Part shown: positions 32,773 to 43,448 of the stretch, in pieces
How the letters are laid out: each line of letters starts with the position of its first letter
Numbering within the stretch: the first letter of the stretch is position 1
From: an uncultured Desulfobulbaceae bacterium
GTDB lineage: Bacteria > Desulfobacterota > Desulfobulbia > Desulfobulbales > BM004
Reading direction: 5' to 3'
Length of the DNA: 64,000 nt
Assembly: GCA_947259115.1 (NCBI GenBank)
Contig: CAMYKS010000003.1
Span: forward strand, 186,001-250,000
Translations under genes and position numbers: made by a program
Notes under the pieces: generated by a model
Told to the model about the DNA's origin: nothing
Seen by the model: the letters and a program-made list of their open reading frames with translations, nothing else
Database searches by the model: none

Positions 32773-33110
32773 TATATATCCTTATGTTGCGCCAACTGTG
32801 GAATTTGCAATAATGCTTGCCTCATTATCATACCCCAAATTGGATGCCAAAGATTGCAGCACTCCGAGACCATCTGAGGCGAATGAATGTTGCGTGCCAT
32901 GCCTTTATACTGCAAGGTATCAACCTCTGTTCATGTATAATAAATCAAGAAAAACTGAAGAATAACAAGTAACAATTATTTTACAATATTGACAGTAATT
33001 ATTGAATCCTTTTTGTAATCCTGATCACTTAGAAAAGAATCCTTAAAAGACCCGGGCATGCCTGCGGCAAGCTTTAAAAAAAGAAAGTGTGCTTAAGTAA
33101 GCAATTCTAA

Positions 33111-33153
33111 GCAAAAACACAAAGAATAGAGTACTATGCGCCCCTGTTTTTGC
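33111..33153. promoter_or_regulatory. Inverted repeat in 473-bp divergent intergenic region
   Basis: GCAAAAACA (33111-33119) and TGTTTTTGC (33145-33153) form perfect 9-base arms around 25 bases; a smaller GCTTA-AG-TAAGC lies at about 33091. The gap 32773-33245 separates the divergent OadG-family and malonyl-CoA decarboxylase genes. It also has a TTGACA near 32993 without a convincing -10. No gene is seen in it. Confidence 0.3.
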
Positions 33154-33245
33154 AGGGCGGTTTGGGCCCAATACAGAAATTGCTAAAAGCTTGTAAAGGT
33201 GTACTATATTAACTATATAACACTCTAAGAAGAAGGGTTGTTTGC

Positions 33246-34676
33246 ATGGCTGAAAATCATGATGAAGCAGGATTAAAATCGGCAATTTTTAACAGGTTGC
33301 CAAGGGGAGAAATCAAAAAGGCATGGGACGGCATTATTGGCATGGCCAGAAAAGCCCTGACTAAAAGAGAAGGGCTGGACCCACGCTTTGAGACCAGAGA
33401 CCACCTGCAGCACCTGATCCGTAATTGCATTTACGCCAAGGGAGGAGATGTCTCTGCCCGGGCCAGAACAGTTGAGCTTGGAACCGTTTACCTGCACCTG
33501 TCTGAAAAAGGCAGAGAAACATTTCATGATATTCTGGCCCATGATTTTGACATCGACAGGGAGGTACTAGCTGAAAAAATCAAGGAACTGGAAGAGGCTC
33601 AAAACCAGAAAGAAGCGATTAATGCTGAAATTAATCTGAAAAATGCCCTTACTCCTCCAAGAATAAGTCTCCTGACGCAGTTTTCATCCCTGCCGAACGG
33701 CTTGAAATTGTTAATTGATATGCGGGCCTCCCTGCTGCCCAGGGTCAGGGAGGACCAGAGACTCTGTAAACTTTCCCTTGATATTAAGGAGCTGCTCGGT
33801 TCCTGGTTTGATATCGGCCTGCTTGACCTGCAGGAGATTACCTGGAATTCACCGGCCGCCCTGCTGGAAAAGCTCATTGAATACGAGGCTGTGCATGAGA
33901 TTCGCTCGTGGAATGATCTGCGCAGCAGGCTTGATTCAAGTCGCTTATGCTATGCCTTTTTCCACAATAAGATGCCTTCTGAACCATTGATCTTTGTGGA
34001 GGTGGCCCTGGTTAATAAGTTGAGCTCTAATATTCAGGAATTGTTGAAGAAGGAAGATGAAAAAAATGAACCGGAGCAGGCCAATACAGCTATTTTTTAT
34101 TCTATTTCCAATACCCAGGCGGGTTTGGCTGGTATAAGCCTTGGCAATTTTCTCATCAAAACAGTGGTGCAGGAACTCTCAAGCGAGTTAGGCAACTTGA
34201 AACATTTTGCCACTCTTTCCCCGGTGCCCGGCTTTAAAAAATGGCTCGGCCCCAAACTTGCCGATGGAGATGAAGAAGTGCTGCGGCCCAAGGAGATATC
34301 GACTCTTAAGGAACGCTTTGCCTGCGATAATGCAGCCCTGCAGTTGGCAGAGACGCTGACAAATGATTGGTACGGTGACCGTAAAACTGCAGAAATCGTC
34401 AAGTCTGTTCTCGTCAGGCTTTGTGCGCGATATCTGCTTGAAGAGAGAAGGGGAAACAGAGCACTTGACCCGGTTGCCAACTTTCACCTGTCAAACGGGG
34501 CCAGGCTGGAACGGCTAAATTGGCTTGCAGATCTTTCCGACATTGGTATGAACCGTTCCTATGGCATTATGGTCAATTACTACTATGAACTCGCTGATAT
34601 AGAGAAAAACCACGAGGAATATGTGTCAAAGACTCATATTGTTGCAAGCCGGGCTGTGAAGTCCCTGTTGAAGTAA
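33246..34676 (+). CDS. Malonyl-CoA decarboxylase family protein
   Basis: 476 residues; decarboxylates malonyl-CoA (or possibly methylmalonyl-CoA) to the acyl-CoA without biotin. The N-terminal helical domain (about 1-170) is followed by the GNAT-like catalytic domain. Seen: CYAFFHNKMPSEPLIFVEVAL near residue 237, the active-site Ser region IFYSISNTQAGLAGISLGNF near 280, the HFATLSPVPGF block near 318 and the catalytic His region PVANFHLSNGARLERLNW near 412-430. An AAGAAGG ribosome site lies upstream. The gene sits inside the propionate block but on the opposite strand. Confidence 0.9.
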   Translation: MAENHDEAGLKSAIFNRLPRGEIKKAWDGIIGMARKALTKREGLDPRFETRDHLQHLIRNCIYAKGGDVSARARTVELGTVYLHLSEKGRETFHDILAHDFDIDREVLAEKIKELEEAQNQKEAINAEINLKNALTPPRISLLTQFSSLPNGLKLLIDMRASLLPRVREDQRLCKLSLDIKELLGSWFDIGLLDLQEITWNSPAALLEKLIEYEAVHEIRSWNDLRSRLDSSRLCYAFFHNKMPSEPLIFVEVALVNKLSSNIQELLKKEDEKNEPEQANTAIFYSISNTQAGLAGISLGNFLIKTVVQELSSELGNLKHFATLSPVPGFKKWLGPKLADGDEEVLRPKEISTLKERFACDNAALQLAETLTNDWYGDRKTAEIVKSVLVRLCARYLLEERRGNRALDPVANFHLSNGARLERLNWLADLSDIGMNRSYGIMVNYYYELADIEKNHEEYVSKTHIVASRAVKSLLK

Positions 34677-34750
34677 CAGGGCAGAAAATTACCCGGTGCT
34701 GGGCGCTCGTTTTTTCCAGTATCCAGCAACAAGTACCCCAGTATCAAATT

Positions 34751-36736
34751 TTACGGTGCAATGACACAGAGAATATCATTCTTCGCCACTTGATCACCTA
34801 CGCCCAGATTGATCTTTGTGATGGTACCGCTGATCGGCGCGCCAAGAGCATTCTCCATCTTCATTGCCTCAAGGACCAAGACGGCTTCTCCCTGGTTGAC
34901 ATGGTCGCCCTCTTTTTTTTCAACGCCGACGATCATGCCAGGCATAGGTGCGACCAATGGCGTGCCGCCGTTATCATCAACAGTGACCGCTGCAGGTTTT
35001 GAGGCTGCAGGTTTAGCCACTTCGACGGGAGTTGGGGGTGGTTGTGGCACTGGAGCCGGGGCAGGAGCATATTGCGATACAGAACTGATACGTGGAGACC
35101 CTCCCGGGGCATCAACTTCCACTGCAAAATATTCCCCATCAACCAGGACATTAAATTTGCGCAAATTTTCCATGGCCGGGATGGCTTTCTCTTTTTTCTC
35201 AACCAGTTTGCCGGCTTTGGCCTTTTCAATGAGCTCTTTCTCAGCTTTTGCTTCTTCCAGAGTGCGGGGCTTGACTTCAGGGGGCACCTCTTCCAGGCCG
35301 TATTTCCATTTGAGAAACCGTTTGCCGGTAACCGGATACAGGGCATAGATCAATTCATCATCAAGGTCCCTGGCCAGATCCTTAACTTCTTCCTGGGCCT
35401 TCTCAAGTTCAGGCTCAAGAACCTCAGCAGGCCGGCAGGTGATCGGCTCCTCGCCCCTTGGATAGCCCTTCAAGGCTTTTTTCTGCACTTCCGGGTTGAT
35501 TGGCACGGCAGTTTTGCCGTATAAGCCGAAGCACAGGTCTTTTACCTGGCCGGTGATCATCTTGTAGCGTTCTTCGCCCTCATCGAACAGTACGTTGTTG
35601 ACCGTCTGGGTGCCGACAATCTGACTGGTGGGTGTAACCAGGGGTATCTGGCCCAGATCCTTTCTGACCCTGGGAAGTTCAGCATAAACCTGATCGATTT
35701 TATCCAGGGCATCCATTTCACGCAGCTGATTCACCAGGTTAGAGAGCATGCCGCCCGGTGTCTGGTGCAGGAGCACATTGATATCAATAATAGACATCTT
35801 GTTGTCGGCCAGCAGGTGCCTGTATTTTGGTACGATCTCCTTTTCAAATATCTCATTGATCCGGGCCAGGAGGTTGATGTCAAAGCCGGTGTCCCGGTTG
35901 GTGCCGAGCAGGGCCATGACCATGGGCTCAACCGCAGGATGTGAAGTCCGGTAGGCATAGGGGGACATGCAGGTATCGACGATATCAACTCCGGCCTCAA
36001 TCGCCTTGAGATGGGTCATGGGAGCCATGCCCGAGGTGAAATGACTGTGCAGGTGGAGAGGAGCCTTGACCGCCTGTTTCAGGGCCTTGAAAAGGGCAAA
36101 AGCGTCATAGGGGGCCATGAGTCCGGCCATGTCTTTAACGCAGATACTGTCTGCTCCCATGGCCTCCAGTTCTTTGGCCTTAACCACGTAATAGTCCAGG
36201 TTGTAAACGTCGCCACCCATACGCGGCTCGGTCATGGAATAGCAGATGCATCCCTGGAAGTGTTTGCCTGCCTTTTTGATGCCCTTTACAACGGTTTCAA
36301 AGTTGCGGTAATCATTCAGGGCATCAAAAGTCCTGAATACATCCATGCCGTTGGCAGCTGCGCGGTCCACAAAAGCCTCTGCAACATCATCGGCATAATT
36401 CCTGTAGCCCACAAGGTTCTGGGCCCGAAGCAGCATGGAAAAGGGGGTTTTTTTTGCATATTTCTTAAGGGTTCGTATCCTTTCCCAGGGATCTTCATTT
36501 AAAAAACGGTGCATGGTGTCAAATGTAGCACCACCCCAGGTTTCCAGGGCCCAGAAACCGACCTCGTCCATCAACTCGGCAACGGGGATCATGTCCTCGG
36601 TCCTGCCCCGGGTGGCAAAGAGGGACTGGTGGCCGTCGCGCAAGGTCAAATCCATAACCTTGACAGGTTTTTTGGCTTTAGGCCGGTCCTTGCTATAATC
36701 CATTTTGGTGTTTTCTATGATAATATCCTTACTCAT
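34751..36736 (-). CDS. Biotin-dependent carboxyltransferase alpha (PycB/OadA/transcarboxylase 5S type)
   Basis: 661 residues. The TIM-barrel carboxyltransferase domain (about 25-300) has LTLRDGHQSLFATR near residue 31, the catalytic Lys in DSICVKDMAGL near 197 and metal-binding HLHSHFTSG near 228. A PYC/OADA helical domain (about 310-480), a Pro/Ala linker (about 560-595) and a biotinyl domain with EAMKMENAL near 628 follow. It interconverts oxaloacetate and pyruvate plus carboxybiotin. With the 12S-like and 1.3S-like proteins nearby it could form a methylmalonyl-CoA:pyruvate transcarboxylase, or serve as oxaloacetate decarboxylase alpha. It is convergent with the malonyl-CoA decarboxylase gene. 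Confidence 0.92.
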   Translation of the reverse strand: MSKDIIIENTKMDYSKDRPKAKKPVKVMDLTLRDGHQSLFATRGRTEDMIPVAELMDEVGFWALETWGGATFDTMHRFLNEDPWERIRTLKKYAKKTPFSMLLRAQNLVGYRNYADDVAEAFVDRAAANGMDVFRTFDALNDYRNFETVVKGIKKAGKHFQGCICYSMTEPRMGGDVYNLDYYVVKAKELEAMGADSICVKDMAGLMAPYDAFALFKALKQAVKAPLHLHSHFTSGMAPMTHLKAIEAGVDIVDTCMSPYAYRTSHPAVEPMVMALLGTNRDTGFDINLLARINEIFEKEIVPKYRHLLADNKMSIIDINVLLHQTPGGMLSNLVNQLREMDALDKIDQVYAELPRVRKDLGQIPLVTPTSQIVGTQTVNNVLFDEGEERYKMITGQVKDLCFGLYGKTAVPINPEVQKKALKGYPRGEEPITCRPAEVLEPELEKAQEEVKDLARDLDDELIYALYPVTGKRFLKWKYGLEEVPPEVKPRTLEEAKAEKELIEKAKAGKLVEKKEKAIPAMENLRKFNVLVDGEYFAVEVDAPGGSPRISSVSQYAPAPAPVPQPPPTPVEVAKPAASKPAAVTVDDNGGTPLVAPMPGMIVGVEKKEGDHVNQGEAVLVLEAMKMENALGAPISGTITKINLGVGDQVAKNDILCVIAP

Positions 36737-36842
36737 TGTAGTCTTCCTGTTAAAAAGTTTGTCGGTCCCGTAAAAAGTGCTTAATTGTTATACAGGGCCC
36801 TGTTTTCGAGCGTGGGACTTTTTGCAAAGTCATTACATTTGA

Positions 36843-37052
36843 TTATCCTCGCCAGCCCGGGAAAAGTCTCATCTGGGCCATGCTCCGCAGCATCATCTGG
36901 GACTGGCGGCCGCTAAAACTCCAGAAGCCTCCTTCCTGGGCTTGAGGTGGATGTCTGCCAGCGTCCATTCCATACCGGGCATCTTCCTCTTCGCATTGCA
37001 GGTAATAGAGAACCGCGGTCATGGCGGCAATTTTCTTTTTAGATTCTTCCAT
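36843..37052 (-). CDS. Small protein in propionate carboxylase cluster
   Basis: 69 residues, family not certain. It starts MEESKKKIAAMTAVLYYLQ, an amphipathic helix reminiscent of the tiny subunits found with Na+-pump decarboxylases, then a Gln/Met-rich tail ending LFPGWRG. The ATG at 37052 is preferred over the TTG at 37070. It lies between the ABM protein gene and the 5S-like gene, on the same strand, 23 bases after the former. Confidence 0.55.
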   Translation of the reverse strand: MEESKKKIAAMTAVLYYLQCEEEDARYGMDAGRHPPQAQEGGFWSFSGRQSQMMLRSMAQMRLFPGWRG

Positions 37053-37075
37053 GGGAAAGCCGGGTCTCAATATAT

Positions 37076-37369
37076 TTAATTTCCGAGTTGGACATATGTC
37101 GTATATTCCGTGGTCATGCCGGTAATTGAATCAATCTTCTCTTCCAGTATTTTCCTTTCCTGGCTGTTAAGCCACTTGTTCCACTCATCAAGGGACTGCC
37201 AGGTACTGATGACAAGGTATTCACCGGGCCTGTCAATACATTTCAGGGTCTCGCCGCTGATATAGCCGGTCTGCTTCATGGCATGGGCCCTTAGTTCAAC
37301 TATCAGGGGACGTACAACCGGGGCCACCTCTTGTCCAATGGATCGCTTGATCAGGATTTTAACAGACAT
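37076..37369 (-). CDS. Antibiotic biosynthesis monooxygenase (ABM) domain protein
   Basis: 97 residues, a single ferredoxin-like ABM domain (PF03992). Seen: VKILIKRSIGQEVAPVVRPL at the start, then the core YLVISTWQSLDEWNKWLNS near residues 51-69. Members are small dimers that act as monooxygenases, heme-degrading proteins or stress proteins; nothing here picks a substrate. It lies directly after the 12S-like gene in the propionate operon, and the role there is unclear. Confidence 0.82.
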   Translation of the reverse strand: MSVKILIKRSIGQEVAPVVRPLIVELRAHAMKQTGYISGETLKCIDRPGEYLVISTWQSLDEWNKWLNSQERKILEEKIDSITGMTTEYTTYVQLGN

Positions 37370-37407
37370 ATTTGCCCTCCACGTGTTGAGATATCTTGGA
37401 TTAAGGC

Positions 37408-38952
37408 CTATAAAGGTATATTGCCATGCTTTTTCATGGGATTGGTGTCACGCTTGTTCTTCAGCAGTTGCAGCGCCTTGATTATGCGGAAGCGGGTCCT
37501 GGCCGGTTCAATGATGTCATCTATATAGCCGCGTTTGGCAGCCACAAAGGGATTTACCACCGCTTCAGCATATTCCTGCTCCTTTTGATCCAGGTAAGCC
37601 TGGGGATCGTCAGCCTTTTTAGCCTCGCGGCCATATAATACTTCAACCGCACCCGTGGCACCCATTACCGCTATTTCCGCAGTGGGCCAGGCATAATTGA
37701 GGTCGCCGCGTAAATGTTTTGAAGACATGACGCAGTATGCCCCCCCGTAAGCCTTGCGGGTAATAACCGTAACCTTGGGGATTGTAGCCTCAGCAAAGGC
37801 ATAGAGCATTTTGGCGCCGTTCCTGATAACTCCGCCGTATTCCTGCACAGTACCGGGAAGAAATCCCGGGACATCGACTAAGGTAACCACGGGGATGTTA
37901 AAACAATCGCAGAAGCGCACAAACCTGGCACCCTTTACAGAAGAATCAATATCAAGTACGCCTGCCAGGTACTCCGGCTGGTTGGCAACAATGCCGACGG
38001 GATAGCCGTCGTAACGGGCAAAGCCGATAACCATGTTAGGGGCAAATTCCCCCTGGACTTCCAAAAAGTCTCCATGGTCAACGGTCCTGCGGATGACCTC
38101 TTTCATGTCATAGGATACATTGGGATTATCCGGGATTATCTGGTTGAGAAATTCGTCCCTTCTGTCCGGGGGATCATCGCACTCGATAACCGGCGGACTT
38201 TCCATGTTGTTCTGGGGCATATAGGAAAGAAGTTTTTTAATATATTCGATAGCATCAGCCCCGGACTCCGCAGCATAGTGAATGACGCCGCTCTTGGTGG
38301 CATGAACTGTTGCGCCGCCAAGCTCCTCCACCGTTACATCCTCGTGGGTTACTGATTTTACCACTTTGGGGCCGGTGAGAAACATATAACTGTTATTTTT
38401 GACCATAATGGAAAAATCGGTCAATGCAGGAGAATAGACCGCTCCACCGGCGCAGGGCCCGAAAATTGCCGAGATCTGGGGGATGACCCCGGAGCTCATG
38501 ACATTGCGCAGGAAAATGTCCGTATAGCCGGCCAGGCTCTCAATACCCTCCTGGATTCTGGCGCCCCCTGAATCATTGAGGCCGATGACCGGAGCGCCGT
38601 TTTTCATGGCCAGGTCCATGATCTTGCAGACTTTTTCGGCAAAGGTTTCGGAAAGAGAGCCGCCGAATACCGTGAAGTCCTGGGAAAAGACATAAACAAC
38701 GCGGCCGTTGATGGTGCCGTACCCGGTGATCACCCCGTCGCCTAAAAAATCTTTGCCCTGCATGCCGAACTGGGTGCAGCGGTGGGTCTTGAACATATCA
38801 AATTCTTCAAAGCTGCCTTCGTCAAGAAGCATCTCAACCCTTTCCCGGGCTGTCATTCTGCCCTTGGCATGCTGCTTGTCGATGCGTTCCTGCCCCCCGC
38901 CCAGACGGGCCAGGGCCCGCATTTTCAGAAGCTTGTCAAAATCGTTACTCAT
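37408..38952 (-). CDS. mmdA: Acyl-CoA (methylmalonyl-CoA) carboxyltransferase, MmdA / 12S type
   Basis: 514 residues, the crotonase-fold carboxyltransferase that exchanges CO2 between methylmalonyl-CoA and biotin. Seen: GKMTARER-like [17 protein letters not shown] near residue 30, the oxyanion region [13 protein letters not shown] near 130, [17 protein letters not shown] near 165 and, in the C-terminal half, [16 protein letters not shown] near 360 and [14 protein letters not shown] near 398. It could be methylmalonyl-CoA decarboxylase alpha, propionyl-CoA carboxylase beta or the transcarboxylase 12S subunit; the setting fits the first or third. Confidence 0.93.
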   Translation of the reverse strand: MSNDFDKLLKMRALARLGGGQERIDKQHAKGRMTARERVEMLLDEGSFEEFDMFKTHRCTQFGMQGKDFLGDGVITGYGTINGRVVYVFSQDFTVFGGSLSETFAEKVCKIMDLAMKNGAPVIGLNDSGGARIQEGIESLAGYTDIFLRNVMSSGVIPQISAIFGPCAGGAVYSPALTDFSIMVKNNSYMFLTGPKVVKSVTHEDVTVEELGGATVHATKSGVIHYAAESGADAIEYIKKLLSYMPQNNMESPPVIECDDPPDRRDEFLNQIIPDNPNVSYDMKEVIRRTVDHGDFLEVQGEFAPNMVIGFARYDGYPVGIVANQPEYLAGVLDIDSSVKGARFVRFCDCFNIPVVTLVDVPGFLPGTVQEYGGVIRNGAKMLYAFAEATIPKVTVITRKAYGGAYCVMSSKHLRGDLNYAWPTAEIAVMGATGAVEVLYGREAKKADDPQAYLDQKEQEYAEAVVNPFVAAKRGYIDDIIEPARTRFRIIKALQLLKNKRDTNPMKKHGNIPL

Positions 38953-39006
38953 ATTTTCTCCCCTGCTCTTTATGCCGAAATCATATGAAGGATAGATTAA
39001 CGACCA

Positions 39007-39411
39007 TCAGTCTTTTTTTGCACAGAACTCCATTAAGACACCATGGGTGGATTTTGGATGCAGGAATGCAACTAGTTTGCCGCCGGCGCCCTCAATGGGA
39101 GTTTCATGGATAAGGCGGCAGCCGCCCTCCTGCGCCTGTTTTATCTGGGCCTCGATGTCATCCGTCTTGTAGGCCACATGGTGGATGCCTTCCCCGTTCT
39201 TTTGCAGAAACTTGGCAATGGGGCTTTCCTCCGAGGTCGGCTCCAAAAGTTCAATATGCACCTCTCCGACAGCAAAAAAAGCAGTCTTTACCTTTTGGGA
39301 CTCAACGGTTTCTTCACCCTCGCACGGCAGGCCAAGGATTTTTTCATAGAATGTTCTCGCTACTTCAATGGATCTGACAGCAATTCCCAGATGATCAATC
39401 TTTTGTAACAT
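39007..39411 (-). CDS. mce: Methylmalonyl-CoA epimerase
   Basis: 134 residues, glyoxalase-fold metalloenzyme that interconverts (R)- and (S)-methylmalonyl-CoA. Seen: the first metal His in KIDHLGIAVRSIE, then VHIELLEPTSEESPIAKFL near residue 52, GIHHVAYKTDDIEAQI near 75 and the last Glu in GVLMEFCAKK. It lies 3 bases from the mutase gene and 54 from the mmdA gene. Confidence 0.96.
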   Translation of the reverse strand: MLQKIDHLGIAVRSIEVARTFYEKILGLPCEGEETVESQKVKTAFFAVGEVHIELLEPTSEESPIAKFLQKNGEGIHHVAYKTDDIEAQIKQAQEGGCRLIHETPIEGAGGKLVAFLHPKSTHGVLMEFCAKKD

Positions 39412-39414
39412 ACT

Positions 39415-41064
39415 TTATCCTCTATCTTTATATTCGCCAAAAACTTTTCGCAACACATTGCAGATTTCGCCAAGGGTTGCATATTCTTTTACGCAATCAT
39501 AAATATACGGCATGAGGTTTTCGCTTCCCTGGGCCGCTGTTTCCAGTCTGGCCAGCAAATTCGTAACCTGCTGATTATTCCTGTTGTTTTTTACCCCGTC
39601 CAGCTTGGCCACCTGGGTTTTTTCTACTTCCGGGTTGACCCGCAGCAGGGGAGGTTTTTTATCTTCCTGGATCTGGAATTTATTTACGCCGACGATGATG
39701 CGTTCACCCCGTTCAATTTCCATCTGGTACTGGTAGGCCGCATTCTCGATCTGACGCTGGATAAATCCGTCTTCAATGCATTTGACCACACCACCGGATT
39801 CATCGATCTTATCGATCAATGCCAGTGCCTCACGTTCGATTTTATCAGTCAGGGATTCAATATAATAGGAGCCGGCCAGGGGATCTATGGTGTCCGCCAC
39901 TCCGGACTCATGGGCCAGGACCTGCTGGGTGCGCAGCGCTGTCCGCACCGATTCTTCCGTGGGTAGGGAATGGGCTTCGTCCTTGGAATTGGTGTGCAGT
40001 GACTGGGTGCCGCCCAGCACAGCCGCAAGAGCCTGGATTGTCACCCGCACAATATTGTTGTCAATCTGCTGGGCCGTCAGGGTGTTGCCGGCTGTCTGGG
40101 TGTGGAACCGGAGCATGAGACTGGCCGGGTCCCTGGCACCGAACCGATCTTTCATGAGACGGGCCCATAGACGCCTGGCCGCTCTGAACTTGGCCACCTC
40201 CTCAAGCAGGTCCGAAGAGGCATTAAAGAAGAACGCCAGCCTTCTGGCAAAAATATCAAGCTCCAGGCCGGCATCAATGGCTGTCTGGACATAGGTGCAG
40301 CCGTTGGCCAGGGTGAAGGCGACTTCCTGTACCGCAGTGGAGCCCGCCTCGCGAATATGATAGCCGGATATGGAGATGGTATTGAAAGCGGGAGTATTCT
40401 GGCTGCACCACTGAAAAATGTTGGTGATCAGCCGCAGGCTTGGTTTGGGTGGGAAAATATAAGTGCCGCGGGCAACATATTCCTTTAAGACATCATTCTG
40501 GATCGTGCCTTTGATGTTTTCCGGGGCCACCCCCTGCTTTTCACCAACTGCTACATACATGGCAAGCAGGACAGCGGCTGGAGAGTTAATGGTCATGGAG
40601 GTGGAAACTTTGCCCAGGGGAATCTGGTCAAAAAGGGTCTCCATATCCGCCAGAGAGTCAATGGCAACACCTACCTTGCCAACTTCGCCCAAGCTCATTG
40701 GATCATCTGAGTCGTAACCGATCTGGGTCGGGAGATCAAAAGCCACAGAGAGACCGCTGGTGCCCTGTTCAAGGAGAAAGCGATAGCGCTTGTTTGATTC
40801 GGCTGCAGAGGAAAAACCGGCATACTGGCGCATGGTCCAGAGACGGCCGCGGTACATGGTGGGCTGCACTCCCCGGGTATAAGGGTATTTGCCGGGAAAA
40901 CTCAATTTTTCCAGGTACGCATCATCGGGGCTTTCCGGTGTGCCAAGCCTGGGTATTTCTTCGCCACCGTGGTTGGTGAATTTTTCCTTGCGCTCGGGAA
41001 AGCGGTTCAAACTTTTTGCCAGCTCATTTTCTTCCCATTCTGTAAGTTTTGGATGTTTCGGCAT
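39415..41064 (-). CDS. mcmA: Methylmalonyl-CoA mutase, large (substrate-binding) subunit
   Basis: 549 residues, the TIM-barrel half of the B12-dependent mutase that interconverts methylmalonyl-CoA and succinyl-CoA. Seen: [21 protein letters not shown] near residue 60, the substrate region [21 protein letters not shown] near 95-115, and [14 protein letters not shown] near 320. It has no B12 domain; that is the separate gene at 42007-42429, the split form common in anaerobes. MeaB lies between them. Confidence 0.96.
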   Translation of the reverse strand: MPKHPKLTEWEENELAKSLNRFPERKEKFTNHGGEEIPRLGTPESPDDAYLEKLSFPGKYPYTRGVQPTMYRGRLWTMRQYAGFSSAAESNKRYRFLLEQGTSGLSVAFDLPTQIGYDSDDPMSLGEVGKVGVAIDSLADMETLFDQIPLGKVSTSMTINSPAAVLLAMYVAVGEKQGVAPENIKGTIQNDVLKEYVARGTYIFPPKPSLRLITNIFQWCSQNTPAFNTISISGYHIREAGSTAVQEVAFTLANGCTYVQTAIDAGLELDIFARRLAFFFNASSDLLEEVAKFRAARRLWARLMKDRFGARDPASLMLRFHTQTAGNTLTAQQIDNNIVRVTIQALAAVLGGTQSLHTNSKDEAHSLPTEESVRTALRTQQVLAHESGVADTIDPLAGSYYIESLTDKIEREALALIDKIDESGGVVKCIEDGFIQRQIENAAYQYQMEIERGERIIVGVNKFQIQEDKKPPLLRVNPEVEKTQVAKLDGVKNNRNNQQVTNLLARLETAAQGSENLMPYIYDCVKEYATLGEICNVLRKVFGEYKDRG

Positions 41065-41086
41065 GGCTTCTTCCTTGTATTCCTTA

Positions 41087-41998
41087 TTATTGTTCTTGTA
41101 AAATTTCTTTTGCCTTCCGCCTGGGGTCTCCCAGGAGAGGCAATTTTCTTTTTGTAATTTCAGATTTGAGAGTGGGCCTCAATATTTCAAGACACCAGTC
41201 AAGGACTTCCTGGTCATGGGCTCCACGGCGTCTCTTCTGCCTCTCGCCGCTGTCGCGGTGCGCACTGTCCAAGGTGTCTATGCGCTCAAGAAGTTCTGCT
41301 ATGCCCTTGCCCTCAGTGGCAACAGTCATGCAAACCTGGGTTGGTTCAGCGCTGCCTTTGCGGGTCACAGCTTCAAGGTCCATTGCCAGGGTATCCGCCC
41401 CTCGGCAGTCAGCCTTGTTCACAACCAGGATGTCAGCCACTTCCAGGAGACCGGCTTTCATGGCTTGGATATCATCTCCCAGTCCGGGCGCCAGGACAAG
41501 GAGGGTAATGTCCGCCAGACTGATGATATCCATCTCAGACTGGCCGACACCCACGGTCTCAATAATTATGGTCGAGCAGCCGCAACTGGCCATGATCCGT
41601 ACCGCTGCACCAGCTGTGGCACAGAGCCCTCCCAGCCTGCCCCGGGTTGCCATGGAGCGCATGACAACATCCTGATCAGTGGCATGCTGCATCATGCGGA
41701 TCCGGTCCCCCAGGATGGCCCCTCCCGATATGGGAGAGGATGGATCAACAGCTACTATGCCGATACGCTTCCGGCTTTGGCGCAGTTGGGAAATTATGCC
41801 ATTGGTCAGCGTCGATTTCCCTGCTCCGGGCGGCCCGGTGATGCCCAGAATGGTTGCCTGGGAAATGAGATCTTCATCCAGTGATGCAAGGATGATCTCA
41901 GCACTTTCAGCACCGTTTTCCACCAGGGAAATTGCCCGGCCCATGGCCCTTGGGTCCCTCTGCCTCAGGCCTTCCAGTAATCTGTCTATTGTAATCAA
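41087..41998 (-). CDS. meaB: Methylmalonyl-CoA mutase-associated GTPase MeaB
   Basis: 303 residues, G3E GTPase that guards and reloads adenosylcobalamin on the mutase. Seen: P-loop [17 protein letters not shown] near residue 52, the switch-like [16 protein letters not shown] near 84, [12 protein letters not shown] near 144 and the base-recognition NKAD near 193. It is placed between the two mutase subunit genes, the usual partner context. Confidence 0.96.
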   Translation of the reverse strand: MITIDRLLEGLRQRDPRAMGRAISLVENGAESAEIILASLDEDLISQATILGITGPPGAGKSTLTNGIISQLRQSRKRIGIVAVDPSSPISGGAILGDRIRMMQHATDQDVVMRSMATRGRLGGLCATAGAAVRIMASCGCSTIIIETVGVGQSEMDIISLADITLLVLAPGLGDDIQAMKAGLLEVADILVVNKADCRGADTLAMDLEAVTRKGSAEPTQVCMTVATEGKGIAELLERIDTLDSAHRDSGERQKRRRGAHDQEVLDWCLEILRPTLKSEITKRKLPLLGDPRRKAKEILQEQ

Positions 41999-42006
41999 TG
42001 CTCTGT

Positions 42007-42429
42007 TCAGCCTGGGGGTTGTTTCTCACAGGCAGCCCTGTAGGCGCTGATTATTGTATCAATCGGGGTGCCCGGTGTGAATATCTCAACAATGCCTGCT
42101 TCTTTCAGGGCGACTATATCCTCCTCGGGTATTACCCCGCCGCCCAGTACCGGTATGTCTGGAGCTCCGGCCTTTTTCAGGGCTTCCACCACGGCCGGGA
42201 AAAGACGCATATGCGCTCCGGAGAGGGAGGAAAGCCCGACCGCTGCAACATCCTCCTGTACGGCAGCCGCGGCAATTTCTTCCGGACTGCGGCGGATGCC
42301 TGTATATACCACTTCAAAGCCCGCATCCCGCAGCGCCTGGGCAATGAACTTGGCGCCACGGTCATGACCGTCGAGGCCCGGTTTACCAATCAATACACGA
42401 TTCCTTTGTGCTGTTCCCATGGTGTTCAA
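42007..42429 (-). CDS. mcmB: Methylmalonyl-CoA mutase small (B12-binding) subunit
   Basis: 140 residues, flavodoxin-like cobalamin-binding subunit. Seen: the DxHxxG motif in KPGLDGHDRGAKFIA (His ligates cobalt), then VGLSSLSGAHM near residue 64 and VLGGGVIPEEDI near 96. It pairs with the 549-residue large subunit. It lies 8 bases upstream of meaB on the same strand. Confidence 0.95.
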   Translation of the reverse strand: MNTMGTAQRNRVLIGKPGLDGHDRGAKFIAQALRDAGFEVVYTGIRRSPEEIAAAAVQEDVAAVGLSSLSGAHMRLFPAVVEALKKAGAPDIPVLGGGVIPEEDIVALKEAGIVEIFTPGTPIDTIISAYRAACEKQPPG

Positions 42430-42477
42430 CCTCTTTTATGCTGAAAAAATGCTTTTCCTGTAATACAAAAAATGTCA

Positions 42478-43356
42478 TTAAACATTACGAGCAAAGGCCT
42501 GGGCGCATAACTCCCCCAGGGTGCCGAGATCTGTACAGACTTGAATGTCTGCTTCCTGCATGGCGTCTATCTTTGCCTGGGCTGTACCGCTGCCGCCGCT
42601 GACAATAGCGCCGGCATGGCCCATGCGCCGGCCCGGCGGTGCGGTTAAACCTGCCACGAAACCGACCACCGGTTTTGTAACATTCCCCGCAATAAAGGTA
42701 CAGGCTTCCTCTTCGGCAGAACCGCCAATTTCACCTATCATGACAATACCCTTTGTTACGGGATCGTTTTCAAAAGCGGCAAGACAGTCAATGAAGTCGG
42801 TACCATTGACCGGGTCGCCTCCTATACCTATGCAGGTGGACTGCCCCAGGCCCTGTTTCGTAAGTTGGTCAACTACTTCATAGGTCAGGGTTCCCGAGCG
42901 CGATACCACGCCGATTGGTCCTGGCAGGTGGATGGGGCCGGGCATGATGCCGACCTTGCATTGACCCGGTGTAATGATGCCCGGACAATTGGGGCCGATA
43001 AGTCGGGATGATTTGGAGGCCAGGAAATTTTTTACCCGCATCATATCCATGACCGGGATCCCTTCCGTAATGGAGACAATCAGGCCCATATCCGCATCAG
43101 CCGCCTCCATGATGGCATCAGCCGCAAAAGCAGGAGGCACAAAAATCATGGCGCAGTCGGCTCCGGTCCCAGCAACAGCTTCGAGCACCGTATTGAAGAC
43201 CGGGACATCATCCATGGCCTGGCCGCCTTTACCCGGGGTAACGCCTGCCACCACATTTGTGCCATAGGCAATACATTGGCGGGTGTGAAACTGGCCCTCC
43301 CGGCCGGTAATTCCCTGGACAAGCAATCTGGTATCTTTATTAACAAATATGCTCAT
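42478..43356 (-). CDS. sucD: Succinyl-CoA synthetase alpha subunit
   Basis: About 292 residues; ADP/GDP-forming succinate-CoA ligase subunit that binds CoA and carries the phospho-His. Seen: [19 protein letters not shown] near residue 9, GVTPGKGG near 38, [17 protein letters not shown] near 118 and the phospho-His in [12 protein letters not shown] near 245. I use ATG 43356; the frame opens 7 codons earlier. sucC lies upstream, separated by an unusual gap of about 220 bases. Confidence 0.95.
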   Translation of the reverse strand: MSIFVNKDTRLLVQGITGREGQFHTRQCIAYGTNVVAGVTPGKGGQAMDDVPVFNTVLEAVAGTGADCAMIFVPPAFAADAIMEAADADMGLIVSITEGIPVMDMMRVKNFLASKSSRLIGPNCPGIITPGQCKVGIMPGPIHLPGPIGVVSRSGTLTYEVVDQLTKQGLGQSTCIGIGGDPVNGTDFIDCLAAFENDPVTKGIVMIGEIGGSAEEEACTFIAGNVTKPVVGFVAGLTAPPGRRMGHAGAIVSGGSGTAQAKIDAMQEADIQVCTDLGTLGELCAQAFARNV

Positions 43357-43448
43357 TTTTTCACTACTCGGCTGCATGAAACAACAGCAAAAAATTTTAA
43401 TTTTTTGATGCCCATTCTGTCTTACTGAGCACCGTACCTGCTGATCGG

